In this document: one piece after another, positions 25,167-33,971 of the stretch
Numbering within the stretch: the first letter of the stretch is position 1
Layout of the letters: each line of letters starts with the position of its first letter
NCBI RefSeq assembly: GCF_001648595.1
Contig: NZ_LBAW01000029.1
Location: 1-38,250, forward strand
DNA length: 38,250 nt
DNA from: Legionella bozemanae
Lineage (GTDB): Bacteria > Pseudomonadota > Gammaproteobacteria > Legionellales > Legionellaceae
Reading direction: 5' to 3'
The notes under the pieces: generated by a model
Seen by the model: the letters and a program-made list of their open reading frames with translations, nothing else
Databases searched by the model: none
What the model was told of the DNA's origin: nothing
Made by a program: the position numbers and the translations under genes

Positions 25167-25736
25167 ATGATGCATACGTTACGCGTTTTTTTCGCAATTA
25201 TCTTTCCCAAGGCAACCCAGGTTTGTCTAGCCAGAAGTTTAAAAACGCTACAAAACACCATACTGTCAGATTACATTCGCTGGGTTCATGTAGAAAAAAT
25301 GCATATTACCTTGCAATTTTTAGGAAATTTACCGCAGGAACAGTTAATTCTTTTGATTGAAAATGTACAAGTCGCCATAAAAAATATACTGTCATTTCAA
25401 CTTCAATTCGGTCATTTGGAATGGTTTCCAACCTTGCGCCATCCTAAAATCCTTTCACTGTCCGTTCTACCGCAAGCGGATTTGGCGATGCTGTCCAAAG
25501 TAATAGGGCATACTGCGGTTGATTTAAATATTCCTGTTGAAACTCGCATCTTTCGAGGACACTTGACTATGGGGCGATTAGTTCGCCACAGGATACCCCA
25601 TGAATTATTGGAAACAATAAAGGTGCAGGTTATTCCTCCAATCATGGTTAATAAGATCCATCTCATAGAAAGTAGATCTGAAAAAGATGGCCAAAATTAC
25701 TATCCATTAGCAGAATTCAAATTAGCAAAGATATAA
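25167..25736 (+). CDS. thpR: RNA 2',3'-cyclic phosphodiesterase (ThpR/LigT family)
   Basis: A 189-residue member of the 2H phosphoesterase superfamily. The two catalytic HxTx motifs are HITL (His46/Thr48) and HLTM (His132/Thr134), with the usual RWVHVEKMHITLQFLG and FRGHLTMGR contexts. ThpR hydrolyses 2',3'-cyclic phosphate ends of RNA to 2'-phosphates and can seal tRNA halves in vitro. GAGGA at 25161-25165 fits the second ATG (25170) better than the first. The upstream gap has small inverted repeats including ATACTA/TAGTAT that may belong to its promoter. Cytoplasmic, single gene. Confidence 0.92.
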   Translation: MMHTLRVFFAIIFPKATQVCLARSLKTLQNTILSDYIRWVHVEKMHITLQFLGNLPQEQLILLIENVQVAIKNILSFQLQFGHLEWFPTLRHPKILSLSVLPQADLAMLSKVIGHTAVDLNIPVETRIFRGHLTMGRLVRHRIPHELLETIKVQVIPPIMVNKIHLIESRSEKDGQNYYPLAEFKLAKI

Positions 25737-25761
25737 TTGGGTGATGCGAAGATTCTGATAC

Positions 25762-27126
25762 CTAGCCATAAACACGTAATAAATAGTCTATGACAGCACG
25801 TAAACCCATGGCTTCACCGCCTTCAGGTTTTCCGGGTTTACTTTGTTCACTCCATGCCATAATGTCAAAATGTACCCACGGAGTTGACTTGTTAATGTAT
25901 CGCTGGAGAAATAATGCCGCAATAATAGCTCCGCCATAGGGATAATCACTGCAATTTGTCATATCAGCAATAGTTGAGCGCAGAAACTTTTCATAAGGTG
26001 CAAATAACGGCAAACGCCAAACTGGATCAACGGTTTTATAAGATGAGTCGATTATTTCCGCTGCTAAAGATTCATCATTTGCAAAAAATGCCGACATTTC
26101 AGTCCCTACAGAGACGCGCGCCGCGGAGGACAAGGTGGCAAAATCAATCAGGAGATCAGGTTCTTCCTCACATGCTTTTACTAAAGCATCAGCCAAAATC
26201 AAACGTCCTTCGGCATCAGTATTATCGATTTCTACAGTAAAACCATTACGCATAATTAAAATATCACCAGGTTTAAAGGCATTGGGACCAATCGCATTTT
26301 CTACAGCAGGAATAAGTAAATGTAAACGAATAGGTAAGTTTCGCCTCATAATCCATTGGGCAATGCCTATTACATGGGCTGCACCCCCCATGTCTTTTTT
26401 CATTATTCGCATGCCATAAGGTGATTTAATATTCAGACCTCCTGTATCAAAACAAACCCCTTTTCCTACCAGAGTGACACGAGGATTTGTTTCATCACCC
26501 CAGGTTAAAGAGAGCAAACGTGGCTCTGATTTGGCTGCACGACCAACGGCATGAATGGCAGGAAAATTAGCATGTAACAACTCATCACCAACCCATTGCT
26601 TAAATTGTGCATGATGTTCTTCAGCTAATTTGGCCACTGTATCTGCCATTTCTTTAGGTCCCATCTCACTGGCTGGTTGATTGATAAGATCACGCACTAA
26701 AAAATGAGCTTGGGTTAAATGAATTAAATCAGCGAACATGTGTTGCTCGATTACTAAGAGTCGGGGGGGTATGCGATCTTTTTTGTATTTTTCAAAACGG
26801 TATTGTGCCAATGCCCAAAATAAGACAGCCTCTTGGGAACAGGGATCTTGCAGCTTGTAGCTGTTTGCTGGTAATAATAAAGCTGCATGGGCCATTGCTA
26901 ATGCCTGATTTTCATCGCCAGTGCCTACGTAAGCTTTCTCTAATAAACCGTCCGTATTATAAAGCAAGCAATGCTCGCCAATTTTTCCATTAAATTGAGC
27001 ATGCATGAAATAATTACGTTCAATAGGAGTTAACATAGAACTTTGCTTCTCCCATTGTTTTTGGGAGATTAGGTAAAGCGGGACAGGATGTGGGCTATCT
27101 ACCGTATAAAAAAGTTCAGCGTGCAT
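25762..27126 (-). CDS. M17 family leucyl aminopeptidase (PepB-like)
   Basis: A 454-residue cytosolic zinc or manganese aminopeptidase of family M17. Motifs: GKGVCFDTGGLNIK (221-234) with the metal-binding Lys222 and Asp227, MKKDMGGAAHV with Asp245, and the signature NTDAEGR (302-308) with Asp304 and Glu306, followed by a DFATLSSAARV segment. It removes N-terminal residues from peptides. The N-terminal domain is shorter than in PepA, so it is closer to the PepB/short LAP type. It converges with thpR, with 25 bases between the two stops. Confidence 0.93.
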   Translation of the reverse strand: MHAELFYTVDSPHPVPLYLISQKQWEKQSSMLTPIERNYFMHAQFNGKIGEHCLLYNTDGLLEKAYVGTGDENQALAMAHAALLLPANSYKLQDPCSQEAVLFWALAQYRFEKYKKDRIPPRLLVIEQHMFADLIHLTQAHFLVRDLINQPASEMGPKEMADTVAKLAEEHHAQFKQWVGDELLHANFPAIHAVGRAAKSEPRLLSLTWGDETNPRVTLVGKGVCFDTGGLNIKSPYGMRIMKKDMGGAAHVIGIAQWIMRRNLPIRLHLLIPAVENAIGPNAFKPGDILIMRNGFTVEIDNTDAEGRLILADALVKACEEEPDLLIDFATLSSAARVSVGTEMSAFFANDESLAAEIIDSSYKTVDPVWRLPLFAPYEKFLRSTIADMTNCSDYPYGGAIIAALFLQRYINKSTPWVHFDIMAWSEQSKPGKPEGGEAMGLRAVIDYLLRVYG

Positions 27127-27242
27127 GTTATTTCCGGTTTAAAAGTGTACGGTTTTTATCATTGATAATTAATTATTTATTCTGGTTTATTTTTTGTCAA
27201 AATAAATGACTGAAGTTGCGAGGAAATTTTTGTATAAAGAAT

Positions 27243-27271
27243 CTATTTGCTGCATAAAGCACAGCAAATAG
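27243..27271. terminator. Perfect hairpin at the edge of repeat B
   Basis: CTATTTGCTG (27243-27252) and CAGCAAATAG (27262-27271) form a perfect 10-base stem around CATAAAGCA, followed on the plus side by AAAAAA. The loop is the CATAAAGC core of the dispersed repeat. It could stop leftward transcripts from the PEBP gene, or simply be a structural part of the repeat. Confidence 0.45.
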
Positions 27272-27350
27272 ACAAAAAATGCGTGACAGGGTAAATACTT
27301 CGAACAGCATGATAAAAATCAAAAGGCCTATCTTCTGCGTTTTATGACCG
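27252..27350. repeat. Dispersed MITE-like repeat, copy B
   Basis: Starts GCATAAAGCAC and ends TTCTGCGTTTTATG, aligning end to end with 49-144 with only a one-base length difference. Shared blocks include AAAAAAT, GTAAAT, TCGAA and TTCTGCG. Non-coding. The same orientation as copy A. Confidence 0.6.
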
Positions 27351-27394
27351 AGTGCTCCTCATAAATTATAAAATTTCAGTCAAGTGGGCACACT

Positions 27395-27426
27395 CTGTCA
27401 TCCCCCTGCTTGCGCAGGGATGACAG
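27395..27426. repeat. TCATCCC-type hairpin repeat
   Basis: CTGTCATCC and CTGC on the left pair with GCAG and GGATGACAG on the right, with a two-C bulge and a TTGC loop. It is related to the hairpin at 9919-9946 (shared TCATCCC, GCGCAG and GGGATGA elements). It may function as a terminator for the leftward PEBP gene. Confidence 0.55.
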
Positions 27427-27538
27427 GATATGGGGAACATTCAGGCTTTATGTGCAGAATCCGGCATCTTGACTGCAGCGGAGAAACCCGATCTCATTTG
27501 AGACCCCAATATCGCTGCGTTGCAAGAACTATAATATA

Positions 27539-28075
27539 TCATTGAGCAGGAGCGTTTCTTTTTAAATTTTGATAAATCCCAACCAGCTCTGCTTCACCGA
27601 TAACATGTCCCGTCATTGCATTCAAAACGATATCTCGAATCGTGCCATCCCCAAGGTTTAATACGGTATCCAGGGCATACAGTTTAAAATGATAACTATG
27701 AGCAATTCCAACGGGGGGACAAGGTCCTCGATATCCTAAGCCGCCCCAACTGTTTTGTGCATTTGCAGCTCCTGGTGGGATTGGAGCTCCCGCCCCTAAT
27801 TCGGTTACTTTTGGCGGTATATTAAATACAATCCAATGCGTCCAGACCCCATTCGGCGAATCTGGATCATCGACAACCAGCGCAAGTGACTGAGTATTGG
27901 GTGGGATATTGTACCAAGCTAAAGGGGGGGATTGATCTACTCCGTTACATGTAAATTCGTCCGGAATCATGGAATTCATTTTAAAAGCTGGACTTTCTAT
28001 AGTGAGCTTATTCGCAAAAGCATTGTAGTGAAACAAAGAAATCATCAAGAACAAAAATAGAGGACATTTTTTCAT
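27539..28075 (-). CDS. YbhB/YbcL family (PEBP, Raf kinase inhibitor-like) protein, secreted
   Basis: A 178-residue phosphatidylethanolamine-binding-protein-fold member. Visible motifs are PDEFTCNGVDQSPPLAW, the ligand-site DDPDSP with WTHWIVFNIP, and the GYRGPCPP...HSYHFKLYALD stretch, all in the expected order. The N-terminus (MKKCPLFLFLMISLFHYNAFA) is a signal peptide, so the protein is exported to the periplasm. The start at 28075 is chosen for this and for GAGGT seven bases upstream; an upstream in-frame start at 28099 would add eight residues. Physiological ligand unknown. Confidence 0.92.
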   Translation of the reverse strand: MKKCPLFLFLMISLFHYNAFANKLTIESPAFKMNSMIPDEFTCNGVDQSPPLAWYNIPPNTQSLALVVDDPDSPNGVWTHWIVFNIPPKVTELGAGAPIPPGAANAQNSWGGLGYRGPCPPVGIAHSYHFKLYALDTVLNLGDGTIRDIVLNAMTGHVIGEAELVGIYQNLKRNAPAQ

Positions 28076-28360
28076 TATTTTTACCTCAGCTCGTCTCATT
28101 TTAAAAATTGGATAATCAAAGTATGGTTGAAATCATCCAGATAAGAAAACAAATAATATTTTAGTATTTTTTTATCCGCAATGATGCATTTCCATTCTTT
28201 ATAAATAAAAATTCAGATGAAAATTTTTAATGTTGCTATATAATTCCCGCCCCTAAGTTGTGCCTCTAATTTTGTCATCAAAACTAATTATTTGGCATAT
28301 CGGTTTAAATTCGTAGGAATCCCATGTTTTGCAGTGGCTGTCTTTTAAGGGAAATTATAA

Positions 28361-30112
28361 ATGCAACAAAAAAATGATCAATTTGAATACAATCCCAGAG
28401 ATGATGTAAGTATTAACACCACACTTCAAGATTTAAAAGACGATGAAGTAATAATTAAGATTCCGGCTTCTCTTGAAAAGCAGAGCAATTTAGAGGGGGC
28501 TTCATTAGAAAATAGCGAGGTAGTCCCTTTTGTAGATGATGAAGAAGTTGAAGGTGACGATTATTTTGGATTTTGGAGGACTTTTAAAGAGTTAAGTTCC
28601 CTATCCCTTCCTATGGCCCTTTCGTTTACTTTCAGTTTCGAGATTTTTTTAATTGTTGTATTGCTTAATTCACTTAGTGAAAATGAAGACGAAGTTGCTT
28701 CAGCAACATTAATTTCCACAATGATAAATACATTTTTAGTCATTGGAATGGCTCCTTTATTTTCTATGAGTGTGATTGCAAGCAATAAAATTGGTGAATT
28801 AACCGAGGATGAAACAAACGGTGAAACAAATGAAATAGTTTTACAAGAGAAACGTGAATACATTGCCGGCATAAATCGCAATGGCCTTTTTTTATCTGCA
28901 TTAGTTACCCCTCCTGTCATGATGGGATTGATCTTTTCCAAACCTTTATTAACCACTCTTTTTGGTCAAAGTGAGCATGTTGCAGAAATTACTCAGAGTT
29001 TTTTGCGTATTTATTCGCCTGCAGTAGCAGCAGTGATGACACGAATCTCTTCAGAGCAAATGATGTTTAGCTTCGGGCATGCGAAACCGGCAATGCTTCT
29101 GGGATTGGCAAGTCTTGCAGTAGGAACAGGAATTGGTGCATGGTTGGGATTTGGTGGTTTAGGAGTACCCAAATTAGGAGGCACGGGAATTGCCATAGGT
29201 TATGTAATTGAAGCGTATCTAACCTCTTTATCCTATGCGCTTTACTTAGCAAAGCATAAAGATTTTAGTCAGTACGAATTCTTCAATATTTTTAAGAGGT
29301 TTTCCGGTCAGTTCAAGCAATTTATCGAGCTTTTGCAAATAGGCAGTTCAATTACACTTTCAGTGGCAAGCGAAATGGCAATGTCTCTGTCAGTAAGTAT
29401 TTTATCGGGTATGCTTGGCACAAAGGAGCAAGCCGCAATCACTTATTTAAATCAATATATATTCTTTAATTTTTTAATGTTAGCCGGATTTGGCCAAAGT
29501 AATTCACAAGAACTTAATCGCTTGATTGGAGCTAAAAAATATGAAAATGCAAGTCGAATGGGGAAATATGGATTATTAACTACACTGATTTACACTACTC
29601 CTGTCCCTTTATTTTTTGCAGTTATGCCGGGGGTATTGATTATTGGAAAGGCACCAAGCCAAGTAAAAGAAATTCTTAAATATTTGGCCCCTATTATGTC
29701 AACTGGAGTCATACTGGATTCCGCACGTTATAATCTATTACAACAATTGAGAGTTTTGAAGGATCTCAAAGGTTCGACTATTATTTCAGTTTCAGCGTTA
29801 TCTTTGGGAATAACAGGATCAGCGCTTCTTGGGCTTAAAACCAAGTTAGGAATTTATGGTGTGGCAGCAGGCTATACGGGAGGAGTGATTATTGCAATTC
29901 CAGGATTAGTCTACCGGTGGCACAATCGCATTCGTGCGGAAAAAATTAAGGAAATAACGGAAGAACCTCCTCAGATGCTTACCTCTTCTGCACATTCTCC
30001 TGATGGTTTTTTTAGTCGCATTCTCAAGATAAAAAACAAAGGGGAAAAAGAGAGTTTGTTGGAACATAAAGGTCAAACCTATAATACAACAGAAAACGGA
30101 TTCGCAGTTTAA
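28361..30112 (+). CDS. MATE family transporter with extended soluble tails
   Basis: A 583-residue polytopic membrane protein of the MATE/NorM type with about twelve hydrophobic segments between residues 75 and 530. Typical features are the SLPMALSFTFSFEIFL first helix and the GGLGVPKLGGTGIAIGYVIEA segment in the middle. Unlike NorM (about 460 residues) it has an acidic 70-residue N-terminal tail (VDDEEVEGDDYFG) and a 50-residue polar C-terminal tail, plus an acidic insert between early helices (TEDETNGETNE). The C-tail has EKESLL (562-567), which fits a eukaryotic acidic dileucine sorting pattern. Bacterial drug/cation efflux is the default; a host-directed role is speculative. AGGGA precedes the start; a HIT gene follows 27 bases after the stop. 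Confidence 0.82.
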   Translation: MQQKNDQFEYNPRDDVSINTTLQDLKDDEVIIKIPASLEKQSNLEGASLENSEVVPFVDDEEVEGDDYFGFWRTFKELSSLSLPMALSFTFSFEIFLIVVLLNSLSENEDEVASATLISTMINTFLVIGMAPLFSMSVIASNKIGELTEDETNGETNEIVLQEKREYIAGINRNGLFLSALVTPPVMMGLIFSKPLLTTLFGQSEHVAEITQSFLRIYSPAVAAVMTRISSEQMMFSFGHAKPAMLLGLASLAVGTGIGAWLGFGGLGVPKLGGTGIAIGYVIEAYLTSLSYALYLAKHKDFSQYEFFNIFKRFSGQFKQFIELLQIGSSITLSVASEMAMSLSVSILSGMLGTKEQAAITYLNQYIFFNFLMLAGFGQSNSQELNRLIGAKKYENASRMGKYGLLTTLIYTTPVPLFFAVMPGVLIIGKAPSQVKEILKYLAPIMSTGVILDSARYNLLQQLRVLKDLKGSTIISVSALSLGITGSALLGLKTKLGIYGVAAGYTGGVIIAIPGLVYRWHNRIRAEKIKEITEEPPQMLTSSAHSPDGFFSRILKIKNKGEKESLLEHKGQTYNTTENGFAV

Positions 30113-30139
30113 ATCTGAAAATAATGATAGGGATATAAA

Positions 30140-30559
30140 ATGACAAGTGAATGTATTATCGATTTAATTGCAGCAAAAAAAGAAAAATCGTTTATTGTTT
30201 TTGAAGACGAGAATTTCATTTCTTTTTTGGATTCTCGTCCTCTTTTTCCAGGTCATACCTTATTGGCTCCTAAAGTGCATATTAAAACACTTTATGATGT
30301 GCCTGATTCAATGGTATTGCCTCTTTTTTTACTCACGCAAAGGATAGGGAAAGCTGTTGAAAAAGCAATGGAAGCTGCAGGAAGTTTTGTTGCAATGAAT
30401 AATACAATTAGTCAAAGCATTCCTCATCTTCATATCCATATTGTTCCTAGGAATAAACAAGATGGGCTCAAAGGTTTTTTTTGGCCGCGTACTCATTATA
30501 AAGATGAAGAACACATGCGTGAAGTGCAAGAAAAAATCAGACACCAGTTGGATAAATAA
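30140..30559 (+). CDS. HIT family nucleotide hydrolase
   Basis: A 139-residue histidine-triad protein. HLHIHIVPR (His96, His98, His100 region) is the catalytic triad motif and PGHTLLAPK with the NN(T) turn completes the nucleotide pocket. Members hydrolyse nucleoside phosphoramidates or dinucleoside polyphosphates. The zinc-binding cysteines of some N-terminal HIT subfamilies are absent. It lies 27 bases downstream of the MATE gene with its own AGGGA and is probably co-transcribed with it. Cytoplasmic. Confidence 0.9.
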   Translation: MTSECIIDLIAAKKEKSFIVFEDENFISFLDSRPLFPGHTLLAPKVHIKTLYDVPDSMVLPLFLLTQRIGKAVEKAMEAAGSFVAMNNTISQSIPHLHIHIVPRNKQDGLKGFFWPRTHYKDEEHMREVQEKIRHQLDK

Positions 30560-30579
30560 ATCCATTCTTGCTTTACAAG

Positions 30580-30599
30580 ATCAATAGTATATTATTGAT
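30580..30599. promoter_or_regulatory. Small palindrome upstream of glutathione peroxidase
   Basis: ATCAATA (30580-30586) and TATTGAT (30593-30599) form a perfect inverted repeat separated by six bases, in the gap between the HIT and glutathione peroxidase genes. It could be an operator or a weak end-of-transcript hairpin; its AT-richness makes chance plausible. Confidence 0.3.
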
Positions 30600-30652
30600 A
30601 TCAATCCCAAAACTGTTTTCGGTTCTGTGCTTTCATAAGATTAGGGATAACC

Positions 30653-31219
30653 ATGCATTTTCTCTCAATAATAATACTAGGATGGCTTATCATGACTTCT
30701 AATTTATCAGCAGCAGATACTCAGCATCATGACAATGCATATGATTATTCGTTCCACACCTTACGTGGACATGAGCCGTTGCCTCTGTCTTCCTTTCAGG
30801 GAAAAGTTTTAATGGTAGTCAATACGGCTTCAAAATGTGGTTTTACTCCGCAGTATGCTCGTTTGGAAAAACTTTATGAAAAATATAAAGATCGCGGTTT
30901 AGTCATACTTGGCGTCCCCTCAAATGATTTCGGGAGCCAGGAGCCAGGAACTGAACAAGAAATTGCAAATTTTTGCCAGGTCAATTACGGAGTTACTTTT
31001 CCCATGGCTGCTAAAGAAGTAGTTTCAGGAAAAAATGCCCATCCATTTTATTTATGGGCTAGAAAGGAATTAGGATTTGGCACAGCACCAAAATGGAATT
31101 TTCATAAGTACCTTATCAATCGAAAAGGCGAGCTTATTGACTATTTCTACTCAACGACATCCCCTGAAGCAGGGAGGCTAGTTAAAGTGGTTGAACAAGC
31201 ACTTGACGAAAAAGCGTAG
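30653..31219 (+). CDS. Glutathione peroxidase family protein, exported
   Basis: A 188-residue thiol peroxidase of the GPx family (BtuE-like). NTASKCGFTPQ carries the peroxidatic Cys62, NDFGSQEPG the conserved Gln96, and KWNFHKYLINR the conserved Trp and Asn of the catalytic tetrad. The N-terminal stretch MHFLSIIILGWLIMTSNLSA is a signal peptide, so the enzyme should act in the periplasm, where thioredoxin- or glutathione-based reduction would have to be supplied. It is monocistronic, followed by a large inverted repeat. Confidence 0.93.
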   Translation: MHFLSIIILGWLIMTSNLSAADTQHHDNAYDYSFHTLRGHEPLPLSSFQGKVLMVVNTASKCGFTPQYARLEKLYEKYKDRGLVILGVPSNDFGSQEPGTEQEIANFCQVNYGVTFPMAAKEVVSGKNAHPFYLWARKELGFGTAPKWNFHKYLINRKGELIDYFYSTTSPEAGRLVKVVEQALDEKA

Positions 31220-31240
31220 TTAAAAGAAAAGGATAAGAAA

Positions 31241-31323
31241 TGTAGCCTGGGTGCAGCGTAGCGGAACCCGGGATTAAAATGCGATTATATTCCTGGGTTC
31301 CGCTACGCTGCACCCAGGCTACA
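31241..31323. repeat. Large inverted repeat (GTAGCCTGGGTGCAGCG type), bidirectional terminator candidate
   Basis: The left arm 31241-31269 and the right arm 31295-31323 are perfect 29-base inverted copies that start TGTAGCCTGGGTGCAGCG and extend inwards with a few mismatches around an AT-rich loop. The GC-rich arms contrast with the surrounding AT-rich DNA. Sequences of this type are dispersed in many proteobacterial genomes. It sits between the convergent glutathione peroxidase and TolC-family genes and would make a strong terminator for both. Confidence 0.85.
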
Positions 31324-31332
31324 TATTGACAG

Positions 31333-32757
31333 CTAGGCAGTATCATACCCCCCGGCAACAGCGTTATATACTTGCACAATACTATCGAGTAATTGCGCTT
31401 TTTCCTGGATTAAACTCAACTTGCTTCGATCCCGATTTATTTTGGCATTGATGACATTGCGATAATCTTTTGCTCCAGCTTTATATTGAGCTAATGCAAT
31501 ATCATATGCTTTTTGTGCTGCCAAATACGCTTTTTGAGTTTGTACATACGCTAAGTTATTTTTCTGCTCATTTGTAAGCGAGTCATCTACATCTGCGAAT
31601 ACAGAATGAAGGGTTTCCAGATAGTCATAATAGATTGCTTTGAATCCGGCTTTAGCAGATTTGATATTTTGATAGGAGCTGGCATTGAAAATTTTTGTCG
31701 AACCTGCGGCTTGCGCAACCCAAATATTAGTACTTAATTTTAAAAGATTAGTTAAATCAACAGAAGCTCCTCCAACCAACCCAGTCAAGTCAATCGTGGG
31801 GAAAAAAGCTGAATAAGCTACGCCAATTTGTGCTTGAGCCATTTTCAGATTATTTAAGGCAACCATGATGTCAGGACGATTTTTTAAAACCGATGAAGGT
31901 AACGATTTAGGAATGAGATGATTTAAGTTTAATGAAAGTAAGGTACGATGCGTAGCAATGGGTCCAGGATTTTGATTCAATAAGAGGTGAATGGTATTTT
32001 CACTTTGCGCAATGACACTTTCAATTTGGGGAATCCTTGCTTCTTCTTCAGCAATTTGTTGATCTACATTGGTGATTATAGCAATATCATTGGCACCTTT
32101 TTGGAATCGAACACGTTCGAGTTGACGTAGTTTCCGCAAGTCGCTCGCTAGGGATTTTTCTACTGCCAATTGTTCTCGTTGGCTTAAAAGCATAAAGTAG
32201 GCCCCGCTCATTTGACTAATAATCCCTAATTTTATTGACTGAGTTTGTGCCTCCTCTATGGCTAAAGAAGCTTTGGCTGCTTTAACATTGTTAATATTAT
32301 TTAAGACGTTCAATGTGTATCCCGGAACAAATCCAGCATAATATCCTCTAAACTTCGGATTGGAAAAGTTTGAAAAGAAAGGATTATTCGCCAATTGTCC
32401 TCTTGGAGAAATATGAGTATTCCAAGTGCCGCCTGTAAAGCCGGTAGCAGTTGCATCAAGAGTTGGGATCCAGGCATATTGAGCCGCTTTAAGTTGTGCT
32501 TGTGCTTGCTCAATTGTTGCATAGGAGCTCCTAATCGAATCATTACATGCTAGAGCCTGAGAAATAAGCCCGTTAAGCTGCGGATCCTTCAGTTTTTTCC
32601 ACCATGCGACGCGACTTAAATCGGCTTTATTGTTGATGTATTTAACTCCACTGCGCGTACTTTTAGGATAATTTACTTTTTCATGAATAATACAGTTTTT
32701 GCAACATCCTCCAAGCAATATGGCAAATAGGTTAAGCAAGATAATTTTCAGTTTCAT
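31333..32757 (-). CDS. Outer-membrane efflux lipoprotein (NodT/TolC family)
   Basis: A 474-residue outer-membrane factor of the NodT/RND-OMF type. The N-terminus has a lipobox ending in LLGGC (Cys18), so it is probably lipidated. Repeated coiled-coil-like helical segments (SYATIEQAQAQLKAAQYAW and a similar repeat late in the protein) and the RPDIMVALNNLKMAQAQIGVAYSAFFPTI stretch are family hallmarks. It provides the outer-membrane channel for the ABC pump encoded just upstream (to the right) on the same strand, 56 bases away. Its stop abuts the large inverted repeat. Confidence 0.92.
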   Translation of the reverse strand: MKLKIILLNLFAILLGGCCKNCIIHEKVNYPKSTRSGVKYINNKADLSRVAWWKKLKDPQLNGLISQALACNDSIRSSYATIEQAQAQLKAAQYAWIPTLDATATGFTGGTWNTHISPRGQLANNPFFSNFSNPKFRGYYAGFVPGYTLNVLNNINNVKAAKASLAIEEAQTQSIKLGIISQMSGAYFMLLSQREQLAVEKSLASDLRKLRQLERVRFQKGANDIAIITNVDQQIAEEEARIPQIESVIAQSENTIHLLLNQNPGPIATHRTLLSLNLNHLIPKSLPSSVLKNRPDIMVALNNLKMAQAQIGVAYSAFFPTIDLTGLVGGASVDLTNLLKLSTNIWVAQAAGSTKIFNASSYQNIKSAKAGFKAIYYDYLETLHSVFADVDDSLTNEQKNNLAYVQTQKAYLAAQKAYDIALAQYKAGAKDYRNVINAKINRDRSKLSLIQEKAQLLDSIVQVYNAVAGGYDTA

Positions 32758-32813
32758 GATTTGGCCATTTAAAATAAAGTTATTAGGTCTTATTGACGAA
32801 TTATCAGTAGATC

Positions 32814-33971
32814 CTAGTCGAGCTTTGTTCTAAATATTTTTCCTGTCAAAATAATCAAAATAAAGGCAATCAATAAAATAGGTAAAATATTAGGAACAAT
32901 TTGGCTAAATGTATTGCCCTTCAGTAATATTCCACGTGCAATCCGGGTAAAATAGGTCATTGGCAGGCAATATCCCAAGAACTGCGCCCAAGTAGGCATC
33001 CCATAGAAAGAAAAAATATAACCTGATAAAAACATTGAAGGTAATTGAAAAAAGACACTAAGTTGCATTGCTTGCATAGGTAAACGTGCGATTGTAGAAA
33101 AAATCATGCCTACCATTAAATTAGCAATAAGAAACGGGGCTACGGCGATATAAAGCAACAAAATACTTCCTTCAGTAGGAATATGAATTAAAACCTTACC
33201 AAAAATTAAAATACTTGTAAGTTGCAAATAACCTAAAACAATGTAGGGGATTACTTTACCAAGAATGATTTCTAAAGGTTTTAATGGAGTACTTAACAGC
33301 ATTTCCATTGTGCCGGTTTCTTTTTCAGAAGTGATGGCAGTCGAGGTCAGCATCACTAAAGTGAGAGTAAGTAATACTCCAATTAAACCAGGAACGATAT
33401 TATAAGAACTTATATTCGATTCATTATAAAGTCTGTGGGTGGTGAGGTCGACGCTTCTTTTTGAATGCGTTGTGGATGAGAAACCTAAACCTTGTTTATT
33501 AAACCTATCCAGAGTTTGATTCAGGATGGGCAGAGCATTGCTGAGCGCACTCGCACTGCTTCCCGGATCTGAGCCATCGATTTCAACCAGTAATTGGGGG
33601 TTCTCATTACGAATATATTTACGGGTAAAATTTGGAGGGATGGTGAAAGCAAAGCTGATTTTTCCATTTGCGAAATCTTCATTCTTCTTATTTTCATCAA
33701 ATCCTTCATGAATGACTTTAAAATATCCTGAAGCTTCAAGTGAGCTGACATAGCTTCGGGTTAATGGCGAATTATCATAACTAATAATGGTAGTGGGCAG
33801 ATGTTTCGGATCGAATTCAATGGCAAAGCCAAAAAGGATCAGTAACATGATTGGTAAGATAACGAGCATCGCGATTGTGCCGCGATCACGGCTGACAAGA
33901 ATAAATTCTTTACGTATTAAACCACCAAGACGAGCTAAAGATATTCCCTGTGATAGATTTTTATAGTTCAT
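32814..33971 (-). CDS. ABC-2 type exporter permease (YhhJ/YbhR-like)
   Basis: A 385-residue permease with one N-terminal membrane helix (about 25-50), a large periplasmic domain (about 55-185) and five more helices (about 190-380). The SEKETGTMEMLLSTPL segment (about residues 224-239) is the cytoplasmic signature of ABC-2 drug-exporter permeases. It forms a homodimer or half transporter with the ATPase encoded immediately upstream, whose stop overlaps its start by four bases (ATGA). Only one permease is encoded, unlike the two-permease ybhFSR system. Substrate unknown. Confidence 0.92.
   Translation of the reverse strand: MNYKNLSQGISLARLGGLIRKEFILVSRDRGTIAMLVILPIMLLILFGFAIEFDPKHLPTTIISYDNSPLTRSYVSSLEASGYFKVIHEGFDENKKNEDFANGKISFAFTIPPNFTRKYIRNENPQLLVEIDGSDPGSSASALSNALPILNQTLDRFNKQGLGFSSTTHSKRSVDLTTHRLYNESNISSYNIVPGLIGVLLTLTLVMLTSTAITSEKETGTMEMLLSTPLKPLEIILGKVIPYIVLGYLQLTSILIFGKVLIHIPTEGSILLLYIAVAPFLIANLMVGMIFSTIARLPMQAMQLSVFFQLPSMFLSGYIFSFYGMPTWAQFLGYCLPMTYFTRIARGILLKGNTFSQIVPNILPILLIAFILIILTGKIFRTKLD

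Larger units (their letters stand above)
27127..27538. other. Repeat-rich intergenic region
   Basis: This gap lies upstream of the aminopeptidase gene and downstream of the PEBP gene, both leftward. It holds the MITE-like copy B (27252-27350), a perfect 10-base hairpin (27243-27271), a second hairpin of the TCATCCC type (27395-27426) and a GCTTTATGTGCAGAATCCGG segment (about 27435-27455) that matches the end of copy A. No gene is visible. The T-rich first part (27127-27235) presumably contains the aminopeptidase promoter. Confidence 0.6.
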
